Assembly: GCA_964585305.1 (NCBI GenBank)
Contig: CAZPDM010000091.1
Span: 1 to 16,575 of the forward strand
Reading direction: 5' to 3'
DNA length: 16,575 nt
Origin: CAZPDM01 sp964585305
GTDB lineage: Bacteria > Planctomycetota > Uabimicrobiia > Uabimicrobiales > JABWCH01
Part shown: positions 7,121 through 15,389 of the stretch, piece by piece
Numbering within the stretch: position 1 is the stretch's first letter
Layout of the letters: the number at the start of each line of letters is the position of its first letter
Notes under the pieces: generated by a model
Database searches by the model: none
What the model was told of the DNA's origin: nothing
The model's input: only the letters and a program-made list of their open reading frames with translations
Translations under genes and position numbers: made by a program

Positions 7121-7133
7121 GTTCGGAGTTCTT

Positions 7134-8360
7134 ATGTCAGTTAATATAAATTGTCCAAAATGTCAAACTACAATTAGTGTAGTAGCAGAATTAAGCGGAA
7201 CTAAAATTCAATGCCCAACGTGTAACGCAACTCTAATTTTGGAATTTGGTATACAAACTAAGCACAAGACAGATCCATTTCCGGTTTCTCCTGTCGTTCC
7301 TCAACAAAAAAAATCCCAAGAGGAACAAAAAGAACAGGCTATAGAACATATTGGAAATTGGCTAGATATTTCCGCAAATCAGCTAAAACAAGCATTGGAA
7401 ATGCTAAAAAAAGATCAAGCTTATGAAACTTGGAAGATTCCCAAAGGAGATGGAAAAACTTTCCGTCAAATTACAGCTCCTTGCGATCTTTTAAAGCATG
7501 TTCAACGCCGTATTTTAGATCGTCTTTTATACAGAATACCTATTTCCAATGCTGCACATGGTTTTATTCCTGGACGTTCGATTGTTACTAATGCTAGTTT
7601 TCATCTCAGAACTGCTCAGGCTGTTTTTAATATGGATCTCAAAGATGCTTTCCCTTCAGTGTCTGCGCAAAGGATAAAATTTTTATACGTTCGTTATCTT
7701 AAAACTCCTTTGCAACACTTAGCGGAAACCATTTCGCACGAAGTTTTGGATAAAGCAATTGATCTTTTGATAGAATTGACTACATATCAAAATGCTTTGC
7801 CACAAGGTGGCCCATGTTCTGGCTATCTTTTAAATGTTGCATGTATTACTTTAGATAAAAATGTTTATCGATTACTGCAACATCATGGCGAAAGTTTTAG
7901 ATATACTCGTTATGCGGATGATATTACCATTTCGGCACCAACCCCAATCAATGAAGAATTACGTAAAAAACTACAAAATCTCATTGGAGAATGCGGATTC
8001 CAAATCAATCCACAAAAATGCCAATATGCTGAACGAAATAAAGGCAAATCTCTTGAGGTTACAGGTCTTATTCTCGAAGCAGACAAAGTAAGAATTCCTC
8101 CGAAAAAATTGGAAGAATATCGCATAATGATACATAATACAGCAATTTTACCTAAAGAACAGATTACTGATGAAAAACGTTTAGAAGTCCAAAGCATCGT
8201 TGCCTTTATTAAAATGGTATATGGAAAAATTCCTCCTAGAATTTGGAAACCATATAGCCAATATATGAATAAAGTTGGGGTCACATACAGAAAGAAAGAT
8301 GCCAAATATTTGGATCTTTATCCAAAAACATCCGCAGTTCCTAGTGAACCAACCAATTAA
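7134..8360 (+). CDS. Retron-type reverse transcriptase with an N-terminal zinc ribbon
   Basis: A 408-residue protein. Residues 1-40 are a Cys4 zinc ribbon (Cys7, Cys10, Cys27, Cys30 in CPKC and CPTC) of a kind common as an N-terminal module in planctomycete proteins. A Gln/Lys/Glu-rich linker follows (about 55-70), then the RT (about 72-385). RT landmarks: FRQITAP (110-116), the retron-specific NAxxH motif as NASFH (153-157), motif A FNMDLKDAFPSV with Asp168, motif B LPQGGPCSG (222-230), the catalytic YADD (260-263), and the retron-specific VTG (309-311). The catalytic Asp residues are present, so the enzyme looks active. There is no maturase or endonuclease domain, which argues against a group II intron, and motif B is unlike the DGR type. 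GGAG five bases before the ATG fixes the start. The gene ends 59 bases before rpsO without a terminator between them. No separate effector gene adjoins it, so the zinc ribbon may take a nucleic-acid-binding or effector role (inference). Confidence 0.9.
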   Translation: MSVNINCPKCQTTISVVAELSGTKIQCPTCNATLILEFGIQTKHKTDPFPVSPVVPQQKKSQEEQKEQAIEHIGNWLDISANQLKQALEMLKKDQAYETWKIPKGDGKTFRQITAPCDLLKHVQRRILDRLLYRIPISNAAHGFIPGRSIVTNASFHLRTAQAVFNMDLKDAFPSVSAQRIKFLYVRYLKTPLQHLAETISHEVLDKAIDLLIELTTYQNALPQGGPCSGYLLNVACITLDKNVYRLLQHHGESFRYTRYADDITISAPTPINEELRKKLQNLIGECGFQINPQKCQYAERNKGKSLEVTGLILEADKVRIPPKKLEEYRIMIHNTAILPKEQITDEKRLEVQSIVAFIKMVYGKIPPRIWKPYSQYMNKVGVTYRKKDAKYLDLYPKTSAVPSEPTN

Positions 8361-8386
8361 TTTTAAATTTATGTTTTTGCTAAAAA

Positions 8387-8409
8387 CAGGGCAAATAGCC
8401 TTGTGGAGG
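8387..8409 (+). promoter_or_regulatory. Hairpin next to the rpsO ribosome binding site; possible S15 autoregulatory leader
   Basis: CAGGGC (8387-8392) pairs with GCCTTG (8398-8403) around an AAATA loop, and the Shine-Dalgarno GGAGG (8405-8409) follows at once. The stem holds a G.U pair next to a G-C pair (8389.8401 and 8390-8400), the kind of motif S15 recognises in 16S rRNA and in several rpsO leaders. The structure is seen; regulation by S15 is inferred. Confidence 0.4.
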
Positions 8410-8419
8410 TTGAATTATT

Positions 8420-8689
8420 ATGCCAGTTTTCCCAGAACAAAGACAAGAAGTTATCAAAAAATTTCAAAAACATGATAAAGATTGTGGTTCTTCAGAAGTT
8501 CAAATTGCTCTACTTACAGAACGAATCAAAAACTTAACTGAACACTTAAAAGCCAATTCCAAAGATTTTTTATCGCGCCGTGGACTTATGATTATGGTTG
8601 GTAAGCGGTCTGCACTTTTGCGTTACTTGCGCAAACACGATTTTAACAGCTACAAAAATGTAGTGGAAAAACTTGGGATTCGCAAATAA
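8420..8689 (+). CDS. rpsO: 30S ribosomal protein S15
   Basis: An 89-residue protein with the full S15 signature: the HxxDxGSSEVQIALLTERI block at about residues 15-33, then LTEHLKANSKDFLSRRGLM and LRYLRKHDFNSY. It binds the central domain of 16S rRNA early in 30S assembly. The length is exactly that of the family. GGAGG lies ten bases before the ATG. It is the usual upstream partner of pnp, separated here by a strong hairpin. Since no terminator follows the RT, rpsO could be partly cotranscribed with it, though a promoter inside the RT end cannot be excluded. Confidence 0.98.
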   Translation: MPVFPEQRQEVIKKFQKHDKDCGSSEVQIALLTERIKNLTEHLKANSKDFLSRRGLMIMVGKRSALLRYLRKHDFNSYKNVVEKLGIRK

Positions 8690-8697
8690 TCTACGCA

Positions 8698-8732
8698 GGC
8701 AAAGGCGGACTCGCCTTTGCCTATTGTTTTTT
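8698..8732 (+). terminator. Strong hairpin between rpsO and pnp
   Basis: GGCAAAGGCG (8698-8707) pairs perfectly with CGCCTTTGCC (8712-8721) around GACT, followed by a run of T at 8726-8732. It is either a terminator with partial read-through into pnp or, as in the known rpsO-pnp regions, a processing site. Confidence 0.85.
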
Positions 8733-8790
8733 AAACTTTAAAAATTTGTTTCTTAGCTAAATTTCGCATCAGAAAGGTATCGGTAGAAAC

Positions 8791-10920
8791 GTGATCCATA
8801 GCGTTACATTACAATTACCCAATAAACAAATACTTTCTATTGAAACAGGGAAAATCGGACGGCAGGCCGATGGAGCAGTTATGGTGCGCTACGGAGATAC
8901 CGTAGTATTTGTTAGTGCGGTAGCCCAAAGCCTCAAAGATCCTGCTGGTTTTCTAGGACTAACAGTAGAATATCGTGAAAAGATTTCGGCAATTGGTAAA
9001 ATTCCTGGCGGTTTTTATAAAAGAGAAGGAAGGCCTACCCTAAAAGAAATCCTCACTATGAGGCTCATCGATCGCCCATTACGCCCTTTATTCCCTGACT
9101 ATTATCAAGATGAAGTACAAATTACTGCGTTGGTATTATCTGCTGATCCTGATTATGATCCCGATATACCTGCAATGATTGGTGCTTCGGCAGCTCTTTT
9201 AGTAAGTAAAACTATTCCTTTCACTACCCCTACAGCTTCTTTAAGAATAGGAATGGTTGGCGAGCAATTTATCCTCAATCCTAGTTATAAAGAGCTAGAA
9301 AAAAGTAGTTTAAATATAGTTGTTGCTGGAACAAAAGAAGATATTATTATGGTGGAAGGCCAAGCATTGGAACTTCCTGAAAGTAAACTTGTTGAAGCAA
9401 TTTCCTGGGCACATCAGTCTATTAAGCAAATTATTGCTTTGCAAGAAGAACTGGTACAGAAGGCAGGAATTGTCCATATTGCGCCGCCTACTAAACCACC
9501 TGAAATATCTTTAGTCCGAGAATGGATTGAAAAAAATTTTGTCAATGAAATACAAAATGGACTTCAAATTTCTGTAAAAAAAGTGCGTGGCAAATATATG
9601 GAAGAGTTGTTCAAAAAAATTCAAGCAACTCTTGATGCAAGAGAGGCAACAGAGATCCCTCGTACTACAGAATATATTCGAACACAAGCTTATGAAGAAG
9701 CCCAAAGTCGAATTATTCGCACTTGGATTAAACAAGGCCGGCGTATGGACGGTAGAGGATTAAAAGATATCCGCCCTATCACTTGCGAAGTAGGACTTTT
9801 GCCTAGAACACATGGTTCTGCTCTATTTACACGAGGAGAAACTCAAGCAGTTGTTACAGTAACTCTGGGTTCTTCCATGGATGAACAAATTATAGAAGGC
9901 CTATCTCCAGATTCTAGCAAACGATTTATGCTACACTACAATTTCCCTCCATTTTGTGTAGGAGAAATTGGGCCAAACAGAGGACCTTCCCGTAGAGAAA
10001 TTGGACATGGGGAACTTGCAGAACGAGCATTAGAACCTGTTTTACCTAAAGAAAAAAATTTCCCATATACTATTAGAATTGTTTCAGAAATTATGGAATC
10101 AAATGGTTCTAGTTCAATGGCTAGTGTATGTGGTGGAACTTTGGCTCTTATGGATGCAGGAGTTCCAATTCGTAAACCCGTTGGCGGAGTAGCCATGGGA
10201 TTGATTCGAGAAGATAATGATTACTATATTTTCACTGATATATTAGGAACAGAAGATCATTTAGGTGATATGGATTTAAAAGTAGCTGGAACTCCTATGG
10301 GTATTACTGCTTTACAAATGGATGTTAAAATACCTGGGATTCCCACAGAAGTATTTTTAAATGCTTTACAACAAGCTAAAGAAGGCCGTATTGCTGTATT
10401 AAGAAAAATGATGCAGGCAATTGATCATCCTAAACAGGAACTTTCGCCTTATGCTCCACGGGTTGTAAAACTTCACATAAATCCAGAAAAAATTGCTTCT
10501 ATTATTGGCCCATCTGGAAAAACAATTCGTGGTATTCAAGAAAATACTGGATCTAAGATTGAAATTGAAAACGATGGGACTGTATTAATTTTTAGCCCAA
10601 ATAAAGATGGTGCATTATTAGCAAAAGATTATGTTGAAAAATTGACAGAAGAAGTGCAAATTGGCAAAATTTATCAGGGGAAAGTAATAACAGTTAAAGA
10701 TTTTGGGGCATTCGTTGAAATTTTGCCAGGTATTGAAGGTTTGGTACATGTTTCTGAACTGGACAAAAATTTTGTCCAAAATGTAAGTTCTATTGTAAAA
10801 ATTGGTGATGAAATATCTGTAAAAGTGATTGCTATTGATGAACAAAATCGTATTAAACTTAGTAAAAGAGCGGCTGAAAGAGAACTTAAGCCAATAGAAA
10901 ACAAAACTGAAAATCAATAG
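8791..10920 (+). CDS. pnp: Polyribonucleotide nucleotidyltransferase (PNPase)
   Basis: A 709-residue phosphorolytic 3'-5' exoribonuclease, a trimeric core of RNA decay. Visible domains are RNase PH domain 1 (about 10-145, with ETGKIGRQADGAVMV near the N terminus), a helical linker (about 240-300), RNase PH domain 2 (about 310-540) with LGDMD at 491-495 and the metal-binding Asp489 and Asp495, a KH domain (about 552-610, IGPSGKTIR), and an S1 domain (about 620-695, GAFVEILPGIEGLVHVSEL). It starts with GTG; the best ribosome binding site, GAAAGG at 8772-8777, is rather distant (13 bases), so translation may be modest or regulated. The N-terminal match to the family supports this start. The length is normal and no defect is seen. 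Confidence 0.97.
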   Translation: MIHSVTLQLPNKQILSIETGKIGRQADGAVMVRYGDTVVFVSAVAQSLKDPAGFLGLTVEYREKISAIGKIPGGFYKREGRPTLKEILTMRLIDRPLRPLFPDYYQDEVQITALVLSADPDYDPDIPAMIGASAALLVSKTIPFTTPTASLRIGMVGEQFILNPSYKELEKSSLNIVVAGTKEDIIMVEGQALELPESKLVEAISWAHQSIKQIIALQEELVQKAGIVHIAPPTKPPEISLVREWIEKNFVNEIQNGLQISVKKVRGKYMEELFKKIQATLDAREATEIPRTTEYIRTQAYEEAQSRIIRTWIKQGRRMDGRGLKDIRPITCEVGLLPRTHGSALFTRGETQAVVTVTLGSSMDEQIIEGLSPDSSKRFMLHYNFPPFCVGEIGPNRGPSRREIGHGELAERALEPVLPKEKNFPYTIRIVSEIMESNGSSSMASVCGGTLALMDAGVPIRKPVGGVAMGLIREDNDYYIFTDILGTEDHLGDMDLKVAGTPMGITALQMDVKIPGIPTEVFLNALQQAKEGRIAVLRKMMQAIDHPKQELSPYAPRVVKLHINPEKIASIIGPSGKTIRGIQENTGSKIEIENDGTVLIFSPNKDGALLAKDYVEKLTEEVQIGKIYQGKVITVKDFGAFVEILPGIEGLVHVSELDKNFVQNVSSIVKIGDEISVKVIAIDEQNRIKLSKRAAERELKPIENKTENQ

Positions 10921-10943
10921 CAAAAGAATTGTCGGTAAAAAGC

Positions 10944-10970
10944 AAAAAGCTCCAATACGGAGCTTTTTTT
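10944..10970. terminator. Bidirectional terminator between pnp and the hybrid kinase
   Basis: AAAAAGCTCC (10944-10953) pairs with GGAGCTTTTT (10959-10968) around a five-base loop. It has a T run on the plus side (to 10970) and a T run on the minus side, so it can end both the pnp and the convergent kinase transcripts. Confidence 0.88.
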
Positions 10971-10987
10971 CGTTTAATACATGCAAA

Positions 10988-13900
10988 TTATTCTTGATCT
11001 TCTTTTTCTTTTTTTTCTTCAGTTTTTGTTAGCAATACTTCTTCAATTTTTTTAAGAAGCATATCAGGAGTGAAGGGTTTTTGAAGGAAAGGAACTTGTT
11101 GGGGAGAAATTCCATATTGAGATAAAATATCTTCGGCATACCCAGACATATAAATTATTTTAATTTTCGGGCATACACTCAGAATTTGTTTGGCAAGAAC
11201 TGGACCTGCAACTTGTGGCAAAACAACATCGTTCAAAAGCAATTCTATTTTATCCCTATTTGCAGCAACGTGTTGCAAAGCTTCCAATGCATTACTAGCT
11301 TCTAATACAACAAAACCATATTGTACAAGAATGTCTCGTAGCATCTTTCGTAAAGAAGCTGAATCTTCCACTAATAAGATGGTAGAAGAAAATTTGGGAA
11401 TAGCTGTCGTGGATTTACTTGCTTTTTTATTTTCTTCTTTAGGAATATCATCAACTTGAGGAAGATAAATCATAAAAGTTGTTCCAACTTCGATTTTACT
11501 TTTTACAAAAATCTCGCCTCCATGTTGTTTGACAATTCCATAAACAGTAGCTAATCCAAGTCCATTTCCTTTTTCTTTTGTTGTAAAAAAGGGTTCAAAT
11601 AAATGATCAATAGTATTTTCGTCCATTCCTAATCCAGTATCACTAACGGAAAGAAGAACATATTTTTTAGCTGATTTTGAGGAAGCGTCTTCTCCAAATT
11701 CAACATTATTTGTATGGATTGTTAATCTTCCTCCATTTGGCATAGCATCACGAGCATTGGCTGATAAATTCATCAAAATTTGGCCAATTTGGGATGGATC
11801 AACTTTGACTGTTTTAACTACAGAAGCAAGATCGTATTGGATTTCTATATCTTCTCTGACTAACTGTCTTAACATTTTTTTGTAGTTTTGTACAATATCA
11901 TTAAGATTAAGAATTTGCATTTCTAGTTTTTGTTTTCGGCTAAAGGCCAGCAATTGGCTGGTTAATTGTCTCGCACGCTCTGCTGCACTACGAATATCTT
12001 CCAAATGACCGCATCGAACTACTTCATGTAAGTTTTTGTTGTCTATTAAAAAATCGGTATATCCCATAATTACAGCAAGCACATTATTGAAATCATGTGC
12101 AACACCTGCTGCCAAACGACCGATAGACTCCATTTTTTGAGCTTGAACAAGCTGTTCTCTAAGTTTACGTTTTTCTTGTTCAGCTTGGCGGTTTTGAGTA
12201 ATATCTTGAAGAATAGCAATTGCAGCAACAATTTCATTTTCCCTATTTAAAATAGGTGAAGCAGTAATTGAAACCCAATGGGGAATGTTATTATCTTCTT
12301 GTATAACAAGACAAACATTTTTAGAAGTCAAACGATTTACAATAGCCAACGTTAAGGGAGATTTTTCATATGGGCACACTGTTATACCATCAGCGTCATA
12401 TAATTTCCAATTTTTTACATGATCTTCAAGTTCAATATTTGTCAAAGGAATAGTTGTTTTCCCACGAATTTCTAATGCGACATCATTTGCATATCGAATT
12501 TTTCCCGTACGTTCGGCAATTAAAATTCCAATAGGAGAAGATTGGATAGCAACTTGTAATAAGGCTTGTGCTTGATCAAGGCGTTCTTCTGCTTTTTTAC
12601 GCCGTGCTTCTTGCCTATCTCTATCTAATCTTGCACTCAAAATAGGTGCAACAGAATTAGCAAGTTCTTCTAATAAGTCAATATCTTTGGAAGTATAATC
12701 TTCTTCTTTATTAGTTACCATGAGTAATCCAATAGCTTTATCTTTTTGGATAATAGGAACATGAACAGCATGTAATACGGGCTGACCATTTGGCAGTTCT
12801 GTATATGTGTTGCTCATAATTGTAGCTTTTTGCAAAAGTGCTTTACCCCATAATCCATTCCAACGATTGCTAGGGATCACTATTTTGTTTTCATCTGGAG
12901 AAATATTTTTTTCTTTTGAAATTCCCAAAGCTGGAATAACTAAATCCCCATTATCTTGAATATACCCAAAAGCTCCATTAAGACTGGAAGAACTTTCTAA
13001 AATTATTTTTAAAACTCGAGTATAAATTTGGTCGTCCGTATATGTTAAAAACATTTGCGCAATTTTACTTTTAGTTTCCAATACTTTTTTAGAAAAAACT
13101 ATTGTTTCTTCTGCCAACTTCCGATCTGTAACATTTTGTCCGAACGACTCAAATTCTGTAACAATTCCCTGATTATCAAAAATTGGAATACTTGTTGAAG
13201 ATATATAATGAATCTTTCCTTGGGGATCTTTGTGCAACATTTCCACAGTAGTAGTATCAGTACTTTTTAGTACATGTTGGTAAGACTCTTTATTTTTTAT
13301 TTGCATATCTGGAGGTAATAGATCCATCCATTTTACGCCAACGATTTCTTCAGAGTTTTTGCGGAATGCTTGGGCAAAAGCTTTATTTGCATAAGTTAAT
13401 GTTGTATCAGGTTTCCAGCGACAGATATAAACAAAGGGAGCATCAACGATCTCTTTATATCGATTTTCGCTTTTACGAAGCCGTTCTTCTTCTTTTTTAC
13501 TTTTTGTAATATCTGAAAAAATACATGCAAAATAACCTTCATCTGGAGAATATGCACATATACGAAAATATTTTCCTAAATAATTATCATACTTTTCAAT
13601 ATATAAAGGTTCTCGTGTAGCTGCAACACGAGAATACATTTCAATCCAAGATTTATCTAATTGAGGTACTACTGTTAAAATAGTTTTTCCTACAATTTTT
13701 TTAGCATTTAGTCCAGTCATTTGTTCAAATGCAGGGTTGACTAAAAGAATTCGGTAATCAACTGCTTCATTTTTTTCATTATAAATAATCTCGTGAAGAG
13801 CAAATGCTTCACACATTTCAAAAAAAATTTGATAATAGTTTTTGCTCAAAGGTTGCACAAGTCGATTGACTAAAACAAACGAAACCATCATTGAAATAAA

Positions 13901-14041
13901 AACTATGGATATTTTTAACCAGTCAAATGACAGTTCAGTAGGTTGCCAATATAACCATATAAGAGCCAAAAAAATAAAACAAATTAAAATATATAAAAAA
14001 TATTTAATTCTGGCTCGCATTGTTTTGCTTTTTATCAGCAC
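10988..14041 (-). CDS. Hybrid sensor histidine kinase, PAS-PAS-GAF-PAS-HisKA-HATPase-REC
   Basis: A large membrane-anchored sensor. Residue numbers count from an upstream ATG at 14071. I prefer the GTG at 14041 (residue 11) because a GGGGGG run (14049-14054) lies seven bases before it and nothing similar precedes the ATG; this gives 1,017 residues. Two TM helices (about 24-42, 53-70) are followed by a PAS (about 80-190), a PAS (about 200-318), a GAF-like domain (about 335-485), a third PAS (about 500-630), and HisKA with the phosphoacceptor His659 in GVAHDFNN. The ATPase domain has the N box (Asn772), DTGLGM and GNGLGL, and the C-terminal receiver (about 896-1012) has acidic residues 902-903, phosphoacceptor Asp948, Ser976 and Lys998. 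All catalytic residues are present. The segment between the two TM helices is very short, so signals are probably sensed in the cytosol or membrane. No partner regulator is next to it. The ligand is unknown. Confidence 0.9.
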   Translation of the reverse strand: MLIKSKTMRARIKYFLYILICFIFLALIWLYWQPTELSFDWLKISIVFISMMVSFVLVNRLVQPLSKNYYQIFFEMCEAFALHEIIYNEKNEAVDYRILLVNPAFEQMTGLNAKKIVGKTILTVVPQLDKSWIEMYSRVAATREPLYIEKYDNYLGKYFRICAYSPDEGYFACIFSDITKSKKEEERLRKSENRYKEIVDAPFVYICRWKPDTTLTYANKAFAQAFRKNSEEIVGVKWMDLLPPDMQIKNKESYQHVLKSTDTTTVEMLHKDPQGKIHYISSTSIPIFDNQGIVTEFESFGQNVTDRKLAEETIVFSKKVLETKSKIAQMFLTYTDDQIYTRVLKIILESSSSLNGAFGYIQDNGDLVIPALGISKEKNISPDENKIVIPSNRWNGLWGKALLQKATIMSNTYTELPNGQPVLHAVHVPIIQKDKAIGLLMVTNKEEDYTSKDIDLLEELANSVAPILSARLDRDRQEARRKKAEERLDQAQALLQVAIQSSPIGILIAERTGKIRYANDVALEIRGKTTIPLTNIELEDHVKNWKLYDADGITVCPYEKSPLTLAIVNRLTSKNVCLVIQEDNNIPHWVSITASPILNRENEIVAAIAILQDITQNRQAEQEKRKLREQLVQAQKMESIGRLAAGVAHDFNNVLAVIMGYTDFLIDNKNLHEVVRCGHLEDIRSAAERARQLTSQLLAFSRKQKLEMQILNLNDIVQNYKKMLRQLVREDIEIQYDLASVVKTVKVDPSQIGQILMNLSANARDAMPNGGRLTIHTNNVEFGEDASSKSAKKYVLLSVSDTGLGMDENTIDHLFEPFFTTKEKGNGLGLATVYGIVKQHGGEIFVKSKIEVGTTFMIYLPQVDDIPKEENKKASKSTTAIPKFSSTILLVEDSASLRKMLRDILVQYGFVVLEASNALEALQHVAANRDKIELLLNDVVLPQVAGPVLAKQILSVCPKIKIIYMSGYAEDILSQYGISPQQVPFLQKPFTPDMLLKKIEEVLLTKTEEKKEKEDQE

Positions 14042-14067
14042 TAAGCTACCCCCCAAAAAAATTCTAT

Positions 14068-14084
14068 GCAATTATCGCAATTGC
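14068..14084. promoter_or_regulatory. Inverted repeat upstream of the kinase gene, possible operator
   Basis: GCAATT (14068-14073) and AATTGC (14079-14084) are perfect inverted copies separated by ATCGC, about 30 bases upstream of the preferred kinase start. A role as a repressor or response-regulator site is only a guess. Confidence 0.3.
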
Positions 14085-14315
14085 CATAAAAATATAATTT
14101 AGGCAATATTTCGATTGTAGCAACTTCTTTTCAATTATGCAAAAAAAATTAAAAAATTTTAAATAATATAATCACTTATGGTGTCATTCTTAAAAGAATG
14201 AAATATTTTTCGATAGCTTAAAATTTTCTTGATTTTCAACAGCTTTTTGGCAAAATATATGAAGCTTTAAAGAAATAATTGCCAAGCTATTTTTTTGTAT
14301 ATAGAAAGGAAAAAC
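14085..14315. other. Divergent intergenic region between the kinase and pta
   Basis: This AT-rich region must hold promoters for both divergent genes, but I find no consensus pair on either strand. A small hairpin, CATTCT/AGAATG at 14185-14190/14195-14200 followed by an AT-rich run, is present. No gene or RNA was recognised. Confidence 0.5.
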
Positions 14316-15335
14316 ATGGCAACTATTATTGAATCTATTAGAGAAAAAGCAAAAAAATTACAAAAAAAAGTATGCTTAACTGAAAGTGATGATATTCGTA
14401 ATATTCAAGCTGCACGTAAAATATTGGATTTGCAGTATGCTATTCCTATATTGGTGGGAAGCTCAGAAACTATTCAAAAAATTGCTTCTGAAAATAAAGT
14501 AGATTTAACTGGCATTGAAATTGTAGATGTGAATACTTATCACAAAAAAGATGAATATGTAGCAAAAATGTTAGAAATTCGCAAAGGTAAAGGTCTAGAA
14601 GAAAAAGATGCAAGAGAATTACTAAAAGATACCTGTTATTTTTCAGCAATCATGGTTTGCTGTGGAGATGCTCATGGGTATGTTTCCGGAGGTGGAAACG
14701 CTAAAGGTTACAACCATAATACCGGACAGAAGAGTCGTCCAGCATTACAATTATTTAAAACAGCTAAAGGAATTAACACTGCTTCTACTTTTTTTATTAT
14801 GCAAATGCCTGATCCCAAATGGGGATATAATGGCGCATTGTTTTATGCAGATTGCGCATTTGTAATCAATCCTAATGTAGAACAACTAGCAGAAATTGCT
14901 GTTTGTACTGGTCGAAATTTTCAAAGTATTACCGGTACAGAAGCACGTGTAGGTTTAATTTCTTGCTCAACAAAAGGTTCAGCAAAAGATCCTATTATTG
15001 AAAAAGTTGTTCAAGCAACAGCATTAGCACAAAAAATGGCCCCAGAATTACTTATTGATGGGGAAATGCAATTTGATTCTGCTGTTATTCCTTGGATTGC
15101 AGAAAAGAAAGCTCCAGGTTCTAAAGTTGCAGGACGCTGCAATGTCTTGATTTTCCCAGATCTCAACTGTGCTAATTCTATTTATAAAGCAACAGAACGT
15201 TTGGCTGGCGCGATTGCTCTTGGTCCAATTACACAAGGTTTGCGTCGTCCCTATAACGATGTTTCCCGCGGTTGTTCTGTTGATGATATAGTTGATGTAA
15301 CTGCTGTTACTGCTACTTGTGAATGGATTGATTAG
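14316..15335 (+). CDS. pta: Phosphate acetyltransferase (PTA/PTB family)
   Basis: A 339-residue protein that interconverts acetyl-CoA and acetyl phosphate, the usual first step of acetate formation. The PTA_PTB family blocks are clear: LTESDD near the N terminus, GTEARVGLISCSTKGSA, LIDGEMQFDSA, NVLIFPDLNCANSIYKATER and LGPITQGLRRPYNDVSRGCS. The ATG at 14316 is chosen over an upstream TTG because AGGA sits five bases ahead of it. The substrate-binding segment after GDAHGYVSG is unusual, with about six extra residues and a Gly/Asn/His-rich loop instead of the common VHxTADTVRPALQ form. Butyryl- or another acyl-specific transferase is therefore an alternative. A hairpin terminator follows, then an ABM monooxygenase and an alcohol dehydrogenase on the same strand. 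No acetate kinase gene is in view. Confidence 0.87.
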   Translation: MATIIESIREKAKKLQKKVCLTESDDIRNIQAARKILDLQYAIPILVGSSETIQKIASENKVDLTGIEIVDVNTYHKKDEYVAKMLEIRKGKGLEEKDARELLKDTCYFSAIMVCCGDAHGYVSGGGNAKGYNHNTGQKSRPALQLFKTAKGINTASTFFIMQMPDPKWGYNGALFYADCAFVINPNVEQLAEIAVCTGRNFQSITGTEARVGLISCSTKGSAKDPIIEKVVQATALAQKMAPELLIDGEMQFDSAVIPWIAEKKAPGSKVAGRCNVLIFPDLNCANSIYKATERLAGAIALGPITQGLRRPYNDVSRGCSVDDIVDVTAVTATCEWID

Positions 15336-15341
15336 TTGTAT

Positions 15342-15370
15342 CGCCAGAAACTTTGTTTCTGGCGTTTCTT
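15342..15370 (+). terminator. Hairpin terminator or attenuator after pta
   Basis: CGCCAGAAAC (15342-15351) pairs perfectly with GTTTCTGGCG (15355-15364) around TTT, followed by TTTCTT. The next gene starts only 20 bases later and has no obvious promoter of its own, so read-through is likely and the element may set the expression ratio. Confidence 0.8.
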
Positions 15371-15389
15371 AAAAATATGGGAGAATAAT

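Noticed and set aside
6472..8360. Group II intron with its maturase RT
   Set aside because: No domain V-like hairpin was found, the RT lacks maturase and endonuclease regions, and it has the retron-specific NAxxH and VTG motifs.
7134..8360. Diversity-generating retroelement
   Set aside because: Motif B is LPQGGPCSG, unlike the DGR type, and no template/variable repeat pair was seen in the window.
14042..14071. Longer kinase start at the ATG on 14071
   Set aside because: No ribosome binding site precedes it, whereas GGGGGG lies seven bases before the GTG at 14041.
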